A DNA stretch of 39,115 nt from Flavobacteriaceae bacterium (GCA_013001285.1 JABDMU010000036.1:1-39115); one strand, 5' to 3'. Counted from the stretch's first letter, positions 8,195 through 16,321 are shown. Numbers and translations: made by a program. The notes: generated by a model from the sequence alone, not told the origin.

Positions 8195-8798
8195 GATGTT
8201 TTATCAATTCGGTTAATATCTTATGCTCTTTGATGTCATCGTAAATATCGATGTCATTTAATTCAGGTAGTAAAAATACACTTTCGTTTTTTAAGTCATT
8301 CATAGTAGATTCAAAAACTGCTTCCGTTCCCCATGCTTTATTCGAAAAAATTCTGTCATTCAAAACGGTCATTCCAAGAAGATAATAACCACCATCTTTT
8401 GCAGGACCCAGAACGATATCGTAATGATCTAGATGTGCTATGGCATTTTTAATATACTCAGACTTCAAATCAAAAAGATCACTACCAATAATGAGTACTT
8501 TTTTATAGCCACTTTCGAAACTGTTTTTAAATGCGTGCAACATGCGATCGCCCAGATCTGAGCCAAGTTGAATATATTTTTGATAATGCGCATTATCCCA
8601 AATATCATTTTTATTGATGTTTTCAGAATAATAAACTGCCTTGTCACAATTAAGGTCGAAAAGTTCATTTTGAGTATGTTGAAGGAGAAACTTATAAATT
8701 TTCAGGGCAGATTGATCACCAATAGTTTTCGCCAATCGTGTTTTTACATGACCCAATTCAGGATTTCGAATAAAAACCATTACAATTGTATCAGTCAT
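8178..8798 (-). CDS. TIGR04282-family arsenosugar biosynthesis protein (DUF2064, CofC-like fold)
   Basis: This 206-residue protein belongs to the DUF2064/TIGR04282 family, a GT-A or nucleotidyltransferase-like fold related to CofC. Family motifs seen are RNPELGHVKTRLAK at the N terminus, VLIIGSDLFDL in the middle (metal-binding Asp) and GPAKDGGYYLLGM. The ATG at 8798 is chosen over an in-frame ATG 12 nt upstream because it puts the first beta strand at the terminus and overlaps the rhodanese stop by 8 nt, the same overlap used elsewhere in this operon. The family is named glycosyltransferase, but its fold would equally allow nucleotide transfer onto a sugar phosphate. Position between rhodanese and PNP supports a role directly around the arsenoribose intermediate. 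Confidence 0.83.
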   Translation of the reverse strand: MTDTIVMVFIRNPELGHVKTRLAKTIGDQSALKIYKFLLQHTQNELFDLNCDKAVYYSENINKNDIWDNAHYQKYIQLGSDLGDRMLHAFKNSFESGYKKVLIIGSDLFDLKSEYIKNAIAHLDHYDIVLGPAKDGGYYLLGMTVLNDRIFSNKAWGTEAVFESTMNDLKNESVFLLPELNDIDIYDDIKEHKILTELIKHHDQDH

Positions 8799-9288
8799 AT
8801 ACCTTTTCACCTTTTAAAAGCCACTTGCCCCAGGATTCTGAAAAGGCATGAATTTTTTCAGTTTCTTCATTCTGAAGATCGAAAATGGCATTGTTGTTAT
8901 TTTTCCATTCAAAAATGCCACCAAAGAGATTGTAAACGTTGGTATACCCTTCCTTTAAAAGTTTTTCGGCAATATCTTCAGATCTTATACCTATTGAACA
9001 ATACACAACAATGCGTTGGTCTTTATTTGGAATAAGAATGGTAATTCTATCCATATCAAAACGATCATATCCAACGTGAATTGCTCCTTTTAAATGGCTT
9101 ATTAAAAATTCTGGTTTTTCACGTGCATCTAGAATAAAATGATCCTGTTCTTGTTTTAATTCTTCAACCGAAATGTAGGGTACAGAATTGTCGTTGTATT
9201 CCTCTAAAAGTTCGGCAATAGATTCTTGAGTGAATCCAAATTGAACCAAAACCATCAAACAAAAAAATATAGAAAATCTTATGCTCAT
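8791..9288 (-). CDS. Exported rhodanese-like sulfurtransferase
   Basis: A 165-residue single-domain rhodanese with an N-terminal hydrophobic signal segment (MSIRFSIFFCLMVLVQFGF) ending near a TQ cleavage site, so it should be periplasmic. The rhodanese domain covers about residues 35-150, with VEELKQEQDHFILDAREKPE, and an active-site loop VVYCSIGIRS whose Cys is in the persulfide-carrying position. The ATG at 9288 is used; a GTG 12 nt upstream lies inside the arsS stop region. It follows arsS by 1 nt. Rhodaneses move sulfane sulfur or handle thiols; in an arsenosugar operon it could be linked to thio-arsenicals, but this is inference. Confidence 0.8.
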   Translation of the reverse strand: MSIRFSIFFCLMVLVQFGFTQESIAELLEEYNDNSVPYISVEELKQEQDHFILDAREKPEFLISHLKGAIHVGYDRFDMDRITILIPNKDQRIVVYCSIGIRSEDIAEKLLKEGYTNVYNLFGGIFEWKNNNNAIFDLQNEETEKIHAFSESWGKWLLKGEKVYD

Positions 9289-9289
9289 T

Positions 9290-10345
9290 TTATGCAACAC
9301 TACCTTGACAACTACTTCCAGCTCCAGCTGTACAGCCGTAACAATGCTGCGAAATAATTATGTTTCTATTTTGAAGTAACTCTTCGTTATACTCTGATAT
9401 ATGTTTTACTTTACTTTCAACTTTCAGGTCTAGCATCTGATTAAAATCACAATCATATAACCAGCCATCCCAACTCACCGAAATAGTATTTGTACACATC
9501 ACATTTTTCACTGCATCCGGATTGTATGCATCAACCAAGGCATACATATAGTCTTCATAATTTTCCGAGGCGATCAAATAATCTAGAAACCGACTTATGG
9601 GTAGGTTTGTAATCGCAAATAAATTATGAAAATGAATTCCAAAATCTTCCATCAAAGCTTTCTTAAAATCTTTTTCCATGGAAACCTGATCGCCAGGTAA
9701 AAAAGCTCCGGAAGGATTATAAACAAGATCAAGTTTAAGTGGACTGTCTGGCATACCGTAACCTATGGCGTTCAACTCCTGTAAAGCTTTTATGGACTTG
9801 TCAAAAACGCCATCACCTCTTTGTTTATCGGTTTTGCCGCGTGTCCAATGAGGCATTGATGATACCACGTGAACATTATGCTTTTTAAAAAATTCAGGAA
9901 GATCATGATATTTTTTGTTGGCTCGTATGATCGTTAAATTAGAACGAACAATAAAATCTTTGATTCCAGCCTTAGATGCTTCGTGAACGAACCATCTAAA
10001 ATCAGGATTCATTTCTGGGGCTCCTCCAGTTAGGTCCAAGGTATGTGCGTTAGTTGCTTTGATGACTTCAAGACATTGCAGCATAGTGTCTCTGGTCATG
10101 ATCTCCTTTCTATCAGGTCCTGCATCAACATGGCAGTGGTCACAAACTTGATTGCACATATAGCCCAAATTAATTTGAAGAATCTCTAATGTATTAGGAC
10201 GAAGTGGAAATTGATTGGTTTGCGCGATCTTATCTTTAAATTTAGGCAGCTCACCATTTTGGAAAATACCATTCGACAAGATTTCTAATTGTCGGTTGAC
10301 ATTTGCCAATTCACTTTCTCTTTTCTTAAGGGACTTTGTTGCCAT
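9290..10345 (-). CDS. arsS: Arsenosugar biosynthesis radical SAM protein ArsS (Cys form)
   Basis: A 351-residue radical SAM enzyme. The 4Fe-4S triad is CNQVCDHC (C64, C68, C71), followed by a SAM-binding LDLTGGAPEMN near residue 103. Known family chemistry: the enzyme joins the 5'-deoxyadenosyl group of SAM to trivalent dimethylarsenic, yielding a dimethylarsinoyl adenosine intermediate. The C terminus has a family-specific Cys patch, CYGCTAGAGSSC (C335, C338, C346). In some relatives the last of these positions is selenocysteine encoded by TGA; here it is an ordinary TGT Cys codon, and the frame ends at TAA shortly after. It begins immediately after the stop codon of the peroxidase-like gene. 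Confidence 0.92.
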   Translation of the reverse strand: MATKSLKKRESELANVNRQLEILSNGIFQNGELPKFKDKIAQTNQFPLRPNTLEILQINLGYMCNQVCDHCHVDAGPDRKEIMTRDTMLQCLEVIKATNAHTLDLTGGAPEMNPDFRWFVHEASKAGIKDFIVRSNLTIIRANKKYHDLPEFFKKHNVHVVSSMPHWTRGKTDKQRGDGVFDKSIKALQELNAIGYGMPDSPLKLDLVYNPSGAFLPGDQVSMEKDFKKALMEDFGIHFHNLFAITNLPISRFLDYLIASENYEDYMYALVDAYNPDAVKNVMCTNTISVSWDGWLYDCDFNQMLDLKVESKVKHISEYNEELLQNRNIIISQHCYGCTAGAGSSCQGSVA

Positions 10346-10681
10346 CTATAGATCTAATTTATTCACTTTATTCATCATTTGAACAGCATGAACCAAGGTG
10401 GCACCACTTTCAATTGCTGCACCAGCATGAACTGCCTCCATCATTTCCTCTTTTGTGATACCGCGTTGCAAGCCATCTTTTGTATAGGCATCAATACAAT
10501 ATGGACATTTCACAACATGAGAAACGGCTAGTGCAATTAACGCTTTTTCTCGAGCAGATAATGCACCTTCTTCAAATACTTTATTATAGTATTCAAAAAA
10601 CTTCTCACCTAAATCTTCACTCCATTCACTTATTTTTCCAAATTTCTTTAGATCGGAAGGGTCATAATATGTTTTCTGCAT
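10346..10681 (-). CDS. Arsenosugar biosynthesis-associated peroxidase-like (AhpD/CMD family) protein
   Basis: A 111-residue small alpha-helical protein of the carboxymuconolactone decarboxylase/AhpD superfamily. The redox CxxC motif VVKCPYCIDAY has C59 and C62, followed by the family stretch GITKEEMMEAVHAGAA. This is the lineage that co-occurs with ArsS (peroxidase-like, AhpD-related). The ATG at 10681 is preferred; a TTG two codons upstream is the only alternative. It is the first gene of the arsenosugar operon and directly abuts arsS. Likely role: thiol-disulfide or peroxide chemistry that keeps arsenic or the ArsS cysteine patch reduced; this last point is inference. Confidence 0.87.
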   Translation of the reverse strand: MQKTYYDPSDLKKFGKISEWSEDLGEKFFEYYNKVFEEGALSAREKALIALAVSHVVKCPYCIDAYTKDGLQRGITKEEMMEAVHAGAAIESGATLVHAVQMMNKVNKLDL

Positions 10682-10711
10682 GGCCAATTGGATTCATAAA
10701 TTAGTTAGACG

Positions 10712-10730
10712 AAACAATGGTCTATTGTTT
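10712..10730. promoter_or_regulatory. Inverted repeat upstream of the arsenosugar operon (candidate operator)
   Basis: A perfect 7-bp inverted repeat AAACAAT-N5-ATTGTTT lies 31-49 bp upstream of the first operon ATG at 10681 and about 96 bp from the divergent xdhC-like gene. It differs from the palindrome in front of arsR, so a different regulator is implied. I saw no clean TTG/TAnnTTTG promoter on the minus strand here. It could alternatively form a leader hairpin. Confidence 0.45.
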
Positions 10731-10825
10731 ACAATTCTGGTTCGATTAAAATAATTTAACAAAACTAGGTTTTTAATAGCTTTGGATGAGTTAAAAAAAT
10801 CTTATTTTTAGCAATTCCCTGCGAT

Positions 10826-11596
10826 ATGGAACAATGGATTGACATTCTCAGCAAATTTAAAGAAAAGAAAGAACCTGTTGTATTGGTAACTGTGACCAAA
10901 TGTTTAGGCTCAACACCTTGTGTAGTTGGCTCTAGGATGATCGTAACAGCAACTGAGGATATTTTTGGTACCATTGGGGGCGGAAAACTTGAATTTTTAG
11001 CAATTAAACAAGCAATAAAGGCCTTAAATGAGAACAAAGTCCTTGAACTTAAATATACCTTGGGACCAGAGTTTGAACAGTGTTGCGGCGGTCAAGTAGA
11101 ATTAATCTTTGAACCTATGAATCAATCTCCTCAATTATATGTATTTGGCGCAGGACACATCGGCGTAGAAATTTGTAATATTCTTGTAGACACACCCTTT
11201 GAAATCCACCTCATCGACTCTCGAGAAAATTGGTTTTCAAAATTCGACCTAGATGCTCAAATAGCTACGCATCCTGCTGACCCCAAGGATTTTAAAACCT
11301 TTAAAGATGTGGTAAATTGGGGGGAGAACTGCTATGTTTTGGTACTCACTCATGATCATGTGATCGATTTTGATATCATTGCAATGGCCATTCAAAACAA
11401 AACAAAGTTTGTTGGTTTAATAGGAAGTAAAACCAAACGTGTTCGCTTTCACAATATGCTTGTTAATGATATGAAACTAAAGGATGGCATGGACAAGGTA
11501 GTCTGCCCAATTGGCTTACCCATTGGAGGTGACTCACCAAAAGAAATTGCAATTAGTGCAGCATCTCAATTGCTAAAAGTTCACTACGAAAACTAG
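10826..11596 (+). CDS. xdhC: XdhC/CoxI-family xanthine dehydrogenase maturation factor
   Basis: A 256-residue protein matching XdhC, the chaperone that binds molybdenum cofactor, promotes its sulfuration and delivers it to xanthine dehydrogenase. The N-terminal XdhC/CoxI domain (1-95) carries FGTIGGGKLEF and the Cys pair in EQCCGGQVEL (C86-C87). The C-terminal Rossmann-like domain contains VFGAGHIG (107-113) and a SKTKRVRF segment. It is the only plus-strand gene of the purine locus, divergent from the arsenosugar operon and convergent with the catabolic operon. Its TAG stop lies in a CTAG that is also the stop of the opposite gene. Confidence 0.87.
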   Translation: MEQWIDILSKFKEKKEPVVLVTVTKCLGSTPCVVGSRMIVTATEDIFGTIGGGKLEFLAIKQAIKALNENKVLELKYTLGPEFEQCCGGQVELIFEPMNQSPQLYVFGAGHIGVEICNILVDTPFEIHLIDSRENWFSKFDLDAQIATHPADPKDFKTFKDVVNWGENCYVLVLTHDHVIDFDIIAMAIQNKTKFVGLIGSKTKRVRFHNMLVNDMKLKDGMDKVVCPIGLPIGGDSPKEIAISAASQLLKVHYEN

Positions 11597-13023
11597 GTAT
11601 TAGCTCTTCGATCCTTAATTATTTTAGCAAAGGACCTACTTCTGATCTCATCTAATGTTAGGCCTGTTTCCAATACTTCTTCGATTGATATGGCACCACT
11701 ATTTAAAGCTTTAAGGAAATAATTCAACAAGCCCTGACCTGTTGCGGCATCGTCAAAAGTATCACCAATTAGAGTTGCTTGAGCAGCTTTTTCAACAAAT
11801 GTTTTCAGGCGAATGAGGGCGTCTTCGTAACTTTCTAAAAAGAATGCATAAACTCCTGTATATCTCATGGGTAATTGAGCGGGATTCAGATCCCAGCCTT
11901 GATAAAGACCCTTATATAATGAATGTCTAATGTGACCATAGCCTTTTAACCATGCACGATGCACCACCATTTTATTTTCGACTTCTTGTTTTTGGGTCAA
12001 TTCACCGCGATGAGGACCAATAGGCATGGTATTGGTTGCACCATCGGAAAGCCAAATACCAGTATGTGCTAAGGCTACCTTGGTTGTGTAGTGAGCAAAA
12101 TCACAAACATCATGATCCATTTCTTGATAGGATGCCGTTATATTGTTGGATGCGGTATAGTCATAAGTTCCAAAATGCGTTGCGATACAACGTCCTTGAC
12201 TTGCTATTATAAATCGATACAAAGGATTGGTGCCATTATGGTCCATTATAGATTGGGTTGTTTCCACCATCATTTCCATTTTAAGGCTTCCTTTTTCTAG
12301 ATCGAACTTTTGTTCGATCACTTCAAAAAAGGATACCAATGCAATGATCTGTTCGGGAATCGTAACCTTAGGCAGCATGACCACAAAATTTTCAGGTAAT
12401 TGCTTTTTTGAAGCCGACAAAAGTGTCGTGAGAAAAAGATCAAGAGTTCGTAATCCGCGTTCTTTTAACTCTTCAGTGAATGGTTTAATGCGAATGCCAA
12501 TAAAAGGCGATAAGGTGTTTTTTTCAAGGCCTTTTGCTACTTGCTGAGCAGCAAAAACGGCGGTTTCATCCTCCTCTTTATCCGTTCGATTTCCGAAGCC
12601 ATCTTCAAAATCAATTCTAAAATCTTCTACAGCTTCACGTTCAAGTTTCGCAATGACCTTCTTATAAATATTATATGAAAAACCAGCAGGATGTTGTCTT
12701 AATTGTTTTTGAGATAAACTGTCAAGCTCTTTTACTAATTTTGAAATTTGACTGTCATCAGACGGCAGTGTTTCATGTCCATTCAGTTGGAAAGCCCTTC
12801 CAAATTCTACAAAATTTGGTGCATATTTTAATAACGATTTAAGCGCGACCTGACCAAGTGCTTGTGTGGTATTATACTTAAATAAATTGGCGCCGCCATA
12901 AACTGTATGAATAGGTTGCCGATCTTCACGATCACCTCTGTAAATTTTATTAAAATTATCATTTGCAATTTTTAAGTCGCCAAAAATATTGGATTTAATT
13001 GCTTCTGAAATACTTAAATTCAT
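11593..13023 (-). CDS. DUF6986 family protein (aldolase/malate-synthase-like), purine catabolism associated
   Basis: A 476-residue protein I recognise as DUF6986, a family related to the phosphoenolpyruvate/pyruvate-utilising TIM-barrel group that includes CitE-like lyases and malate synthases. Features that fit metal-dependent C-C chemistry are DFRIDFEDGFG near residue 137, MLPKV near 218, KMEMMVETTQS near 248 (acidic metal ligand) and ATHFGTYDY near 285. It is the last gene of the purine catabolic operon, 14 nt after the UraD-UraH gene. The biochemical reaction is not established. Because the operon otherwise stops at ureidoglycolate/glyoxylate, I infer it acts on one of these C2 products or on a derived 2-oxoacid. 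Confidence 0.75.
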   Translation of the reverse strand: MNLSISEAIKSNIFGDLKIANDNFNKIYRGDREDRQPIHTVYGGANLFKYNTTQALGQVALKSLLKYAPNFVEFGRAFQLNGHETLPSDDSQISKLVKELDSLSQKQLRQHPAGFSYNIYKKVIAKLEREAVEDFRIDFEDGFGNRTDKEEDETAVFAAQQVAKGLEKNTLSPFIGIRIKPFTEELKERGLRTLDLFLTTLLSASKKQLPENFVVMLPKVTIPEQIIALVSFFEVIEQKFDLEKGSLKMEMMVETTQSIMDHNGTNPLYRFIIASQGRCIATHFGTYDYTASNNITASYQEMDHDVCDFAHYTTKVALAHTGIWLSDGATNTMPIGPHRGELTQKQEVENKMVVHRAWLKGYGHIRHSLYKGLYQGWDLNPAQLPMRYTGVYAFFLESYEDALIRLKTFVEKAAQATLIGDTFDDAATGQGLLNYFLKALNSGAISIEEVLETGLTLDEIRSRSFAKIIKDRRANT

Positions 13024-13037
13024 AGCTGTAATTTGAA

Positions 13038-13907
13038 TTAACTCCCTCTATAAGTGGAATATCCGAACGGATTTATTAATAATGGAATGTGATAATGCTT
13101 TTCGTCCGTAACCTTAAACTGAATGGTCACCTCTGGATATAATCCCATTTGATTATTGTTATTATAGTAATCTTCAGTATTGAAAGTCATACAATAATGG
13201 CCTGGATTTAATCCACATCCTGGTGCTAACAGATCAGAAATGCGTCCGTCAGTATTTGTGATGCCAACACTTATGGGTAAAATGCCATGATCTGTTTGTT
13301 GGCCTAAGGAAATAAGCATTCCAGACGCTGGTTTTCCTTGTGTGGTATCTAAGGCATGGGTTGTAATGTGGCTATTTATAAATTTGCTATCCGATAGACC
13401 TTCAATTAATTTTACCAATCTTATTACCGTGATCTTATGTTGTTCATTCATGGCAACACGCATCTCATCAGCTTCAATGTGAAGTATTCTGGCATTAATA
13501 ATGGCCAACATATCTTCTGCTGATTTGCCACTTGCGCTAACAATAAATATATATCCGAACTTTTCTTCGTAATCTGTATTTGCTTTTGCTAGTGCTTCGA
13601 TAGTTTCAGAACTGGCTTCATTAACTCCAGATTGTTCTTTGCCGGCCCATTCTTTCGATGCCTTAAATTTTTCCTTCAAACTGGTGACATCACCAATTTT
13701 TGGATGTCCAGAAAAGGCGTCTAGATAATCTTCTTCCGAACAGGTTTGATACCAGGCAGCGGCAGCTTTTTGAATAAGGTCGTCCGCTGAGGTATATGGT
13801 CTTTCCAATAACATTTGTTCAATCCAAGTTGATGCCACACAGCATTTTTCCAAATGCGCAAAGGCTTCTTCTCGTGGCAACTTATTTAAAGTATCTAGAG
13901 TCATCAT
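13038..13907 (-). CDS. Bifunctional OHCU decarboxylase / 5-hydroxyisourate hydrolase (UraD-UraH fusion)
   Basis: A 289-residue two-domain fusion completing conversion of 5-hydroxyisourate to S-allantoin. Residues 1-170 are UraD, the OHCU decarboxylase, with FSGHPKIGD (catalytic H68) and IFIVSASGKSAEDML (120-134). Residues about 178-289 are UraH, the transthyretin-like HIU hydrolase, with ITTHALDTTQGKPASG (H184), DGRISDL (Arg) and the hallmark C terminus FGYSTYRGS. Domain order is reversed relative to reaction order. The fusion is known from other bacteria and from plant allantoin synthase. It is flanked by puuD (6 nt upstream) and DUF6986. The first two codons are both ATG; 13907 is used. Confidence 0.92.
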   Translation of the reverse strand: MMTLDTLNKLPREEAFAHLEKCCVASTWIEQMLLERPYTSADDLIQKAAAAWYQTCSEEDYLDAFSGHPKIGDVTSLKEKFKASKEWAGKEQSGVNEASSETIEALAKANTDYEEKFGYIFIVSASGKSAEDMLAIINARILHIEADEMRVAMNEQHKITVIRLVKLIEGLSDSKFINSHITTHALDTTQGKPASGMLISLGQQTDHGILPISVGITNTDGRISDLLAPGCGLNPGHYCMTFNTEDYYNNNNQMGLYPEVTIQFKVTDEKHYHIPLLINPFGYSTYRGS

Positions 13908-13913
13908 AGTTAT

Positions 13914-15317
13914 TTATTTTGGTGCACCTTGGTTAATCCAACAATTGATCATATCACGTTCCTCTTGGGTCATTTGGGTCTGGTTGTTATTGAAAGGCAT
14001 ATTTTTACTCACTACTGTGCGTTGAAAGATCTTATCACGTAAATTATAGATCTGTTCTGGCGTATCATATTTTACACCATTAGGCGCAACTTTCCAAATG
14101 GCATCAGTTGGATTGTTAGAATGGCATTGGGTACATCTGTTGTTGATTATGGTTTGAATCTGTACAAAATCGACATTTTCCTGACAATCTTCATATTTCG
14201 GTTTTGCAGGTGCTGTCATCACAGCCACACTCAATAAAAGTAACACAGATATTGGCATTACCCAAATGGAGAGCTGTTCTTTTTCTCTCATATTTAAATA
14301 ATGTTTGATACCTGCACTGCCTAAGGTGATGGCAATAAGTACGATCCATTGATGCGTATTTCCAAAGGTGCTTGGAAAATGATTACTGATCATTACAAAT
14401 AAAACAGGTAGCGTAAAGTAGTTATTCGTATACGATCTAATAAATGCATTTTTGCCATCTTCTGGATTTGGGGGATTCCCTTTTCGGGCCGCTTTTACCA
14501 TGCGTTTTTGTCCTGGAATGATGACAAAAAATACATTTGCAGCCATGAGGGTTCCTAAAAGTGCTCCAAAGTGAATGTAAGCTGCTCGACCACTAAAGAT
14601 CTGACAATAAAACCATGCAAAAAAGAATACCAAAGCGGTTATTGCTAAGGTGAATATCACCTTATTCTGACTTAGTTTTTTACAGATCTGATCATAGGCG
14701 ATCCAACCTATGATCAATGAAATGATGCTGGCAATAACTCCCGTTGAAGCTGTCATTTCCATGACCTCGGGATCTAATAATATTGAAGACGCGTTGAAAT
14801 AGTAAACTATTATGAGTAAACCAAATCCAGAAAGCCAGGTAAAATAGGCTTCGTATTTAAACCAATGTAAATCTCTTGGAATTTTTTTTGGAGCGAGTTT
14901 ATATTTTTCGAGATAGTAAAAGCCACCGCCATGAACGGCCCAGAGATTTCCAGCCAATTCATCCCTTACGTTCTTCGTTCTATTTAAGGCGTTTTCTAAG
15001 AAAACGAAATAAAATGAAGCTCCTATCCAAGCGATCCCAAAAGTAATGTGCATCCATCGAACTGCTAAATTCAACCACTCGAAATAATGACCTTCCCATA
15101 TCGTATCTTTTAGAAAAAGATAAATAATTCCTAAGCCTCCAACTGAAGCCAGTACTATTAAAAAATAGAACCAATTTTGTGCGGTTTGCATGGATTCCAC
15201 TTTGGCGTCATCTTCTTGTTCTTTGTACTCTTTAATTAAATGATGGATCTTATAGGTTGGGATCACTATAATCACAAAAATGACAAGCCAAGCAACAAGA
15301 ATAAGAAATTTGATCAT
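13914..15317 (-). CDS. puuD: PuuD-type membrane urate oxidase with C-terminal cytochrome c domain
   Basis: A 467-residue integral membrane protein. About eight or nine hydrophobic segments fill residues 1-370, including an early segment (1-22) and the characteristic WMHITFGIAWIGASFYF. After a final membrane helix lies a c-type cytochrome domain with haem motif CTQCH (C395, C398, H399) and a likely Met ligand in KNMPF (M440). The family oxidises urate to 5-hydroxyisourate and passes electrons through the haem to the respiratory chain, rather than making hydrogen peroxide as classical uricase does. The following UraD-UraH fusion takes the product. The cytochrome domain should face the periplasm, where haem is attached. 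Confidence 0.9.
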   Translation of the reverse strand: MIKFLILVAWLVIFVIIVIPTYKIHHLIKEYKEQEDDAKVESMQTAQNWFYFLIVLASVGGLGIIYLFLKDTIWEGHYFEWLNLAVRWMHITFGIAWIGASFYFVFLENALNRTKNVRDELAGNLWAVHGGGFYYLEKYKLAPKKIPRDLHWFKYEAYFTWLSGFGLLIIVYYFNASSILLDPEVMEMTASTGVIASIISLIIGWIAYDQICKKLSQNKVIFTLAITALVFFFAWFYCQIFSGRAAYIHFGALLGTLMAANVFFVIIPGQKRMVKAARKGNPPNPEDGKNAFIRSYTNNYFTLPVLFVMISNHFPSTFGNTHQWIVLIAITLGSAGIKHYLNMREKEQLSIWVMPISVLLLLSVAVMTAPAKPKYEDCQENVDFVQIQTIINNRCTQCHSNNPTDAIWKVAPNGVKYDTPEQIYNLRDKIFQRTVVSKNMPFNNNQTQMTQEERDMINCWINQGAPK

Positions 15318-15322
15318 TTCGC

Positions 15323-16321
15323 TTATTTTATGGTTCCAAGAACTCGTAAACGACTTACGCCTCCATCAGGAAATATGTTCAGTTTTAAATGTGTGACAAT
15401 ATCGTCATTATTGATGATCTCATGTTCAAAACAATGCTCTTCGTCAGCAGATAATTTTTGTTGCGGTAATAGGGTCGTCCACGAGTGAGAGTCATCTAAT
15501 ACCTCAATATCATCTGTACAATTACAAGCTTCAATGGCACATGAATCCGGAAAATTTCCCTTAAAATGTTTTGTATCAACAACAATCTTCTTGATTTTTC
15601 CGGGATGACCTAATTTAATGATCACATAGTCTACATTGTTAGGTGTTCTATTTCGTTTGGTCTCCCAGCCATCGCCCATATTTTTCCCTTTTGAAGGCAT
15701 GATTAAATTGTCCATTTTGCTAAAGAACATATCATTACAATGCAATGCTTTTCCGCAGTTTGTGATCAAAGCAAGATCTATAAGAGCATCATGCTTAACC
15801 TTTGTCCAATCTTTGAAAACTTCACCGAACACTCTAAATCGTGCTACACCACCATCTGGGTAAATATGAAGCCTTATATGCGAATAAATCTTATTGGAAT
15901 CAATCTCAAATAAATGTTCACTTCCCGGATCTAAAGGCGATTTCATTAAAAGTTCTTCCCAATTTAATTCATCAGCCTTAGACCAATCTGAAGGATCCTC
16001 TTCAAGTCGAATACCCTCCACCGAAGCAAAAGGTGGATGATTACCCAAAAAGTGATTGGTATCAATATTGAATCCCTTAATATAGCCTTCTACACCTAAT
16101 TTAATAATAGCCCAATCATGTCCAGCGATACGCTTTCTTCTGGACTCCCATCCATCCATCCATTTGCCGCGATCAGTATATTTATCAGGAATAAAAATAC
16201 CCCGACCTTCTTTTATGAGATTTTCTTTTTCCGCAAAAAAATCATCGGTGGCATAAAGTACTTGTCCGCCAATTTTCTCTGAAGCGAGATCGATATATGA
16301 TTTTAATTTATTTTCTATCAT
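15323..16321 (-). CDS. alc: Allantoicase
   Basis: A 332-residue protein of the allantoicase family, which hydrolyses allantoate to ureidoglycolate and urea. The two internal repeats of the family are visible: each carries a GW/DGWE(S/T)(R/K)R segment (DGWESRRKR near 56, DGWETKRNR near 227), a VIIKLG/AIIKLG strand, a DTNHF/DTKHFKGN segment, and an HIRLHIYPDGGVARFRV or HLKLNIFPDGGVSRLRV strand. Length is normal for the family. The start overlaps the allantoinase stop by 4 nt. Cytosolic, with no signal peptide. Confidence 0.93.
   Translation of the reverse strand: MIENKLKSYIDLASEKIGGQVLYATDDFFAEKENLIKEGRGIFIPDKYTDRGKWMDGWESRRKRIAGHDWAIIKLGVEGYIKGFNIDTNHFLGNHPPFASVEGIRLEEDPSDWSKADELNWEELLMKSPLDPGSEHLFEIDSNKIYSHIRLHIYPDGGVARFRVFGEVFKDWTKVKHDALIDLALITNCGKALHCNDMFFSKMDNLIMPSKGKNMGDGWETKRNRTPNNVDYVIIKLGHPGKIKKIVVDTKHFKGNFPDSCAIEACNCTDDIEVLDDSHSWTTLLPQQKLSADEEHCFEHEIINNDDIVTHLKLNIFPDGGVSRLRVLGTIK

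Noticed and set aside
9290-9310. Selenocysteine in ArsS
   Set aside because: The relevant codon is TGT, the frame stops at TAA, and no in-frame TGA read-through is needed.
10777-10810. Promoter for xdhC (TAGCTTTG, or TTG-N18-TATTTTTA)
   Set aside because: The first box lacks a -33 TTG, and the second would leave a leader of only about 9 nt; neither is convincing.
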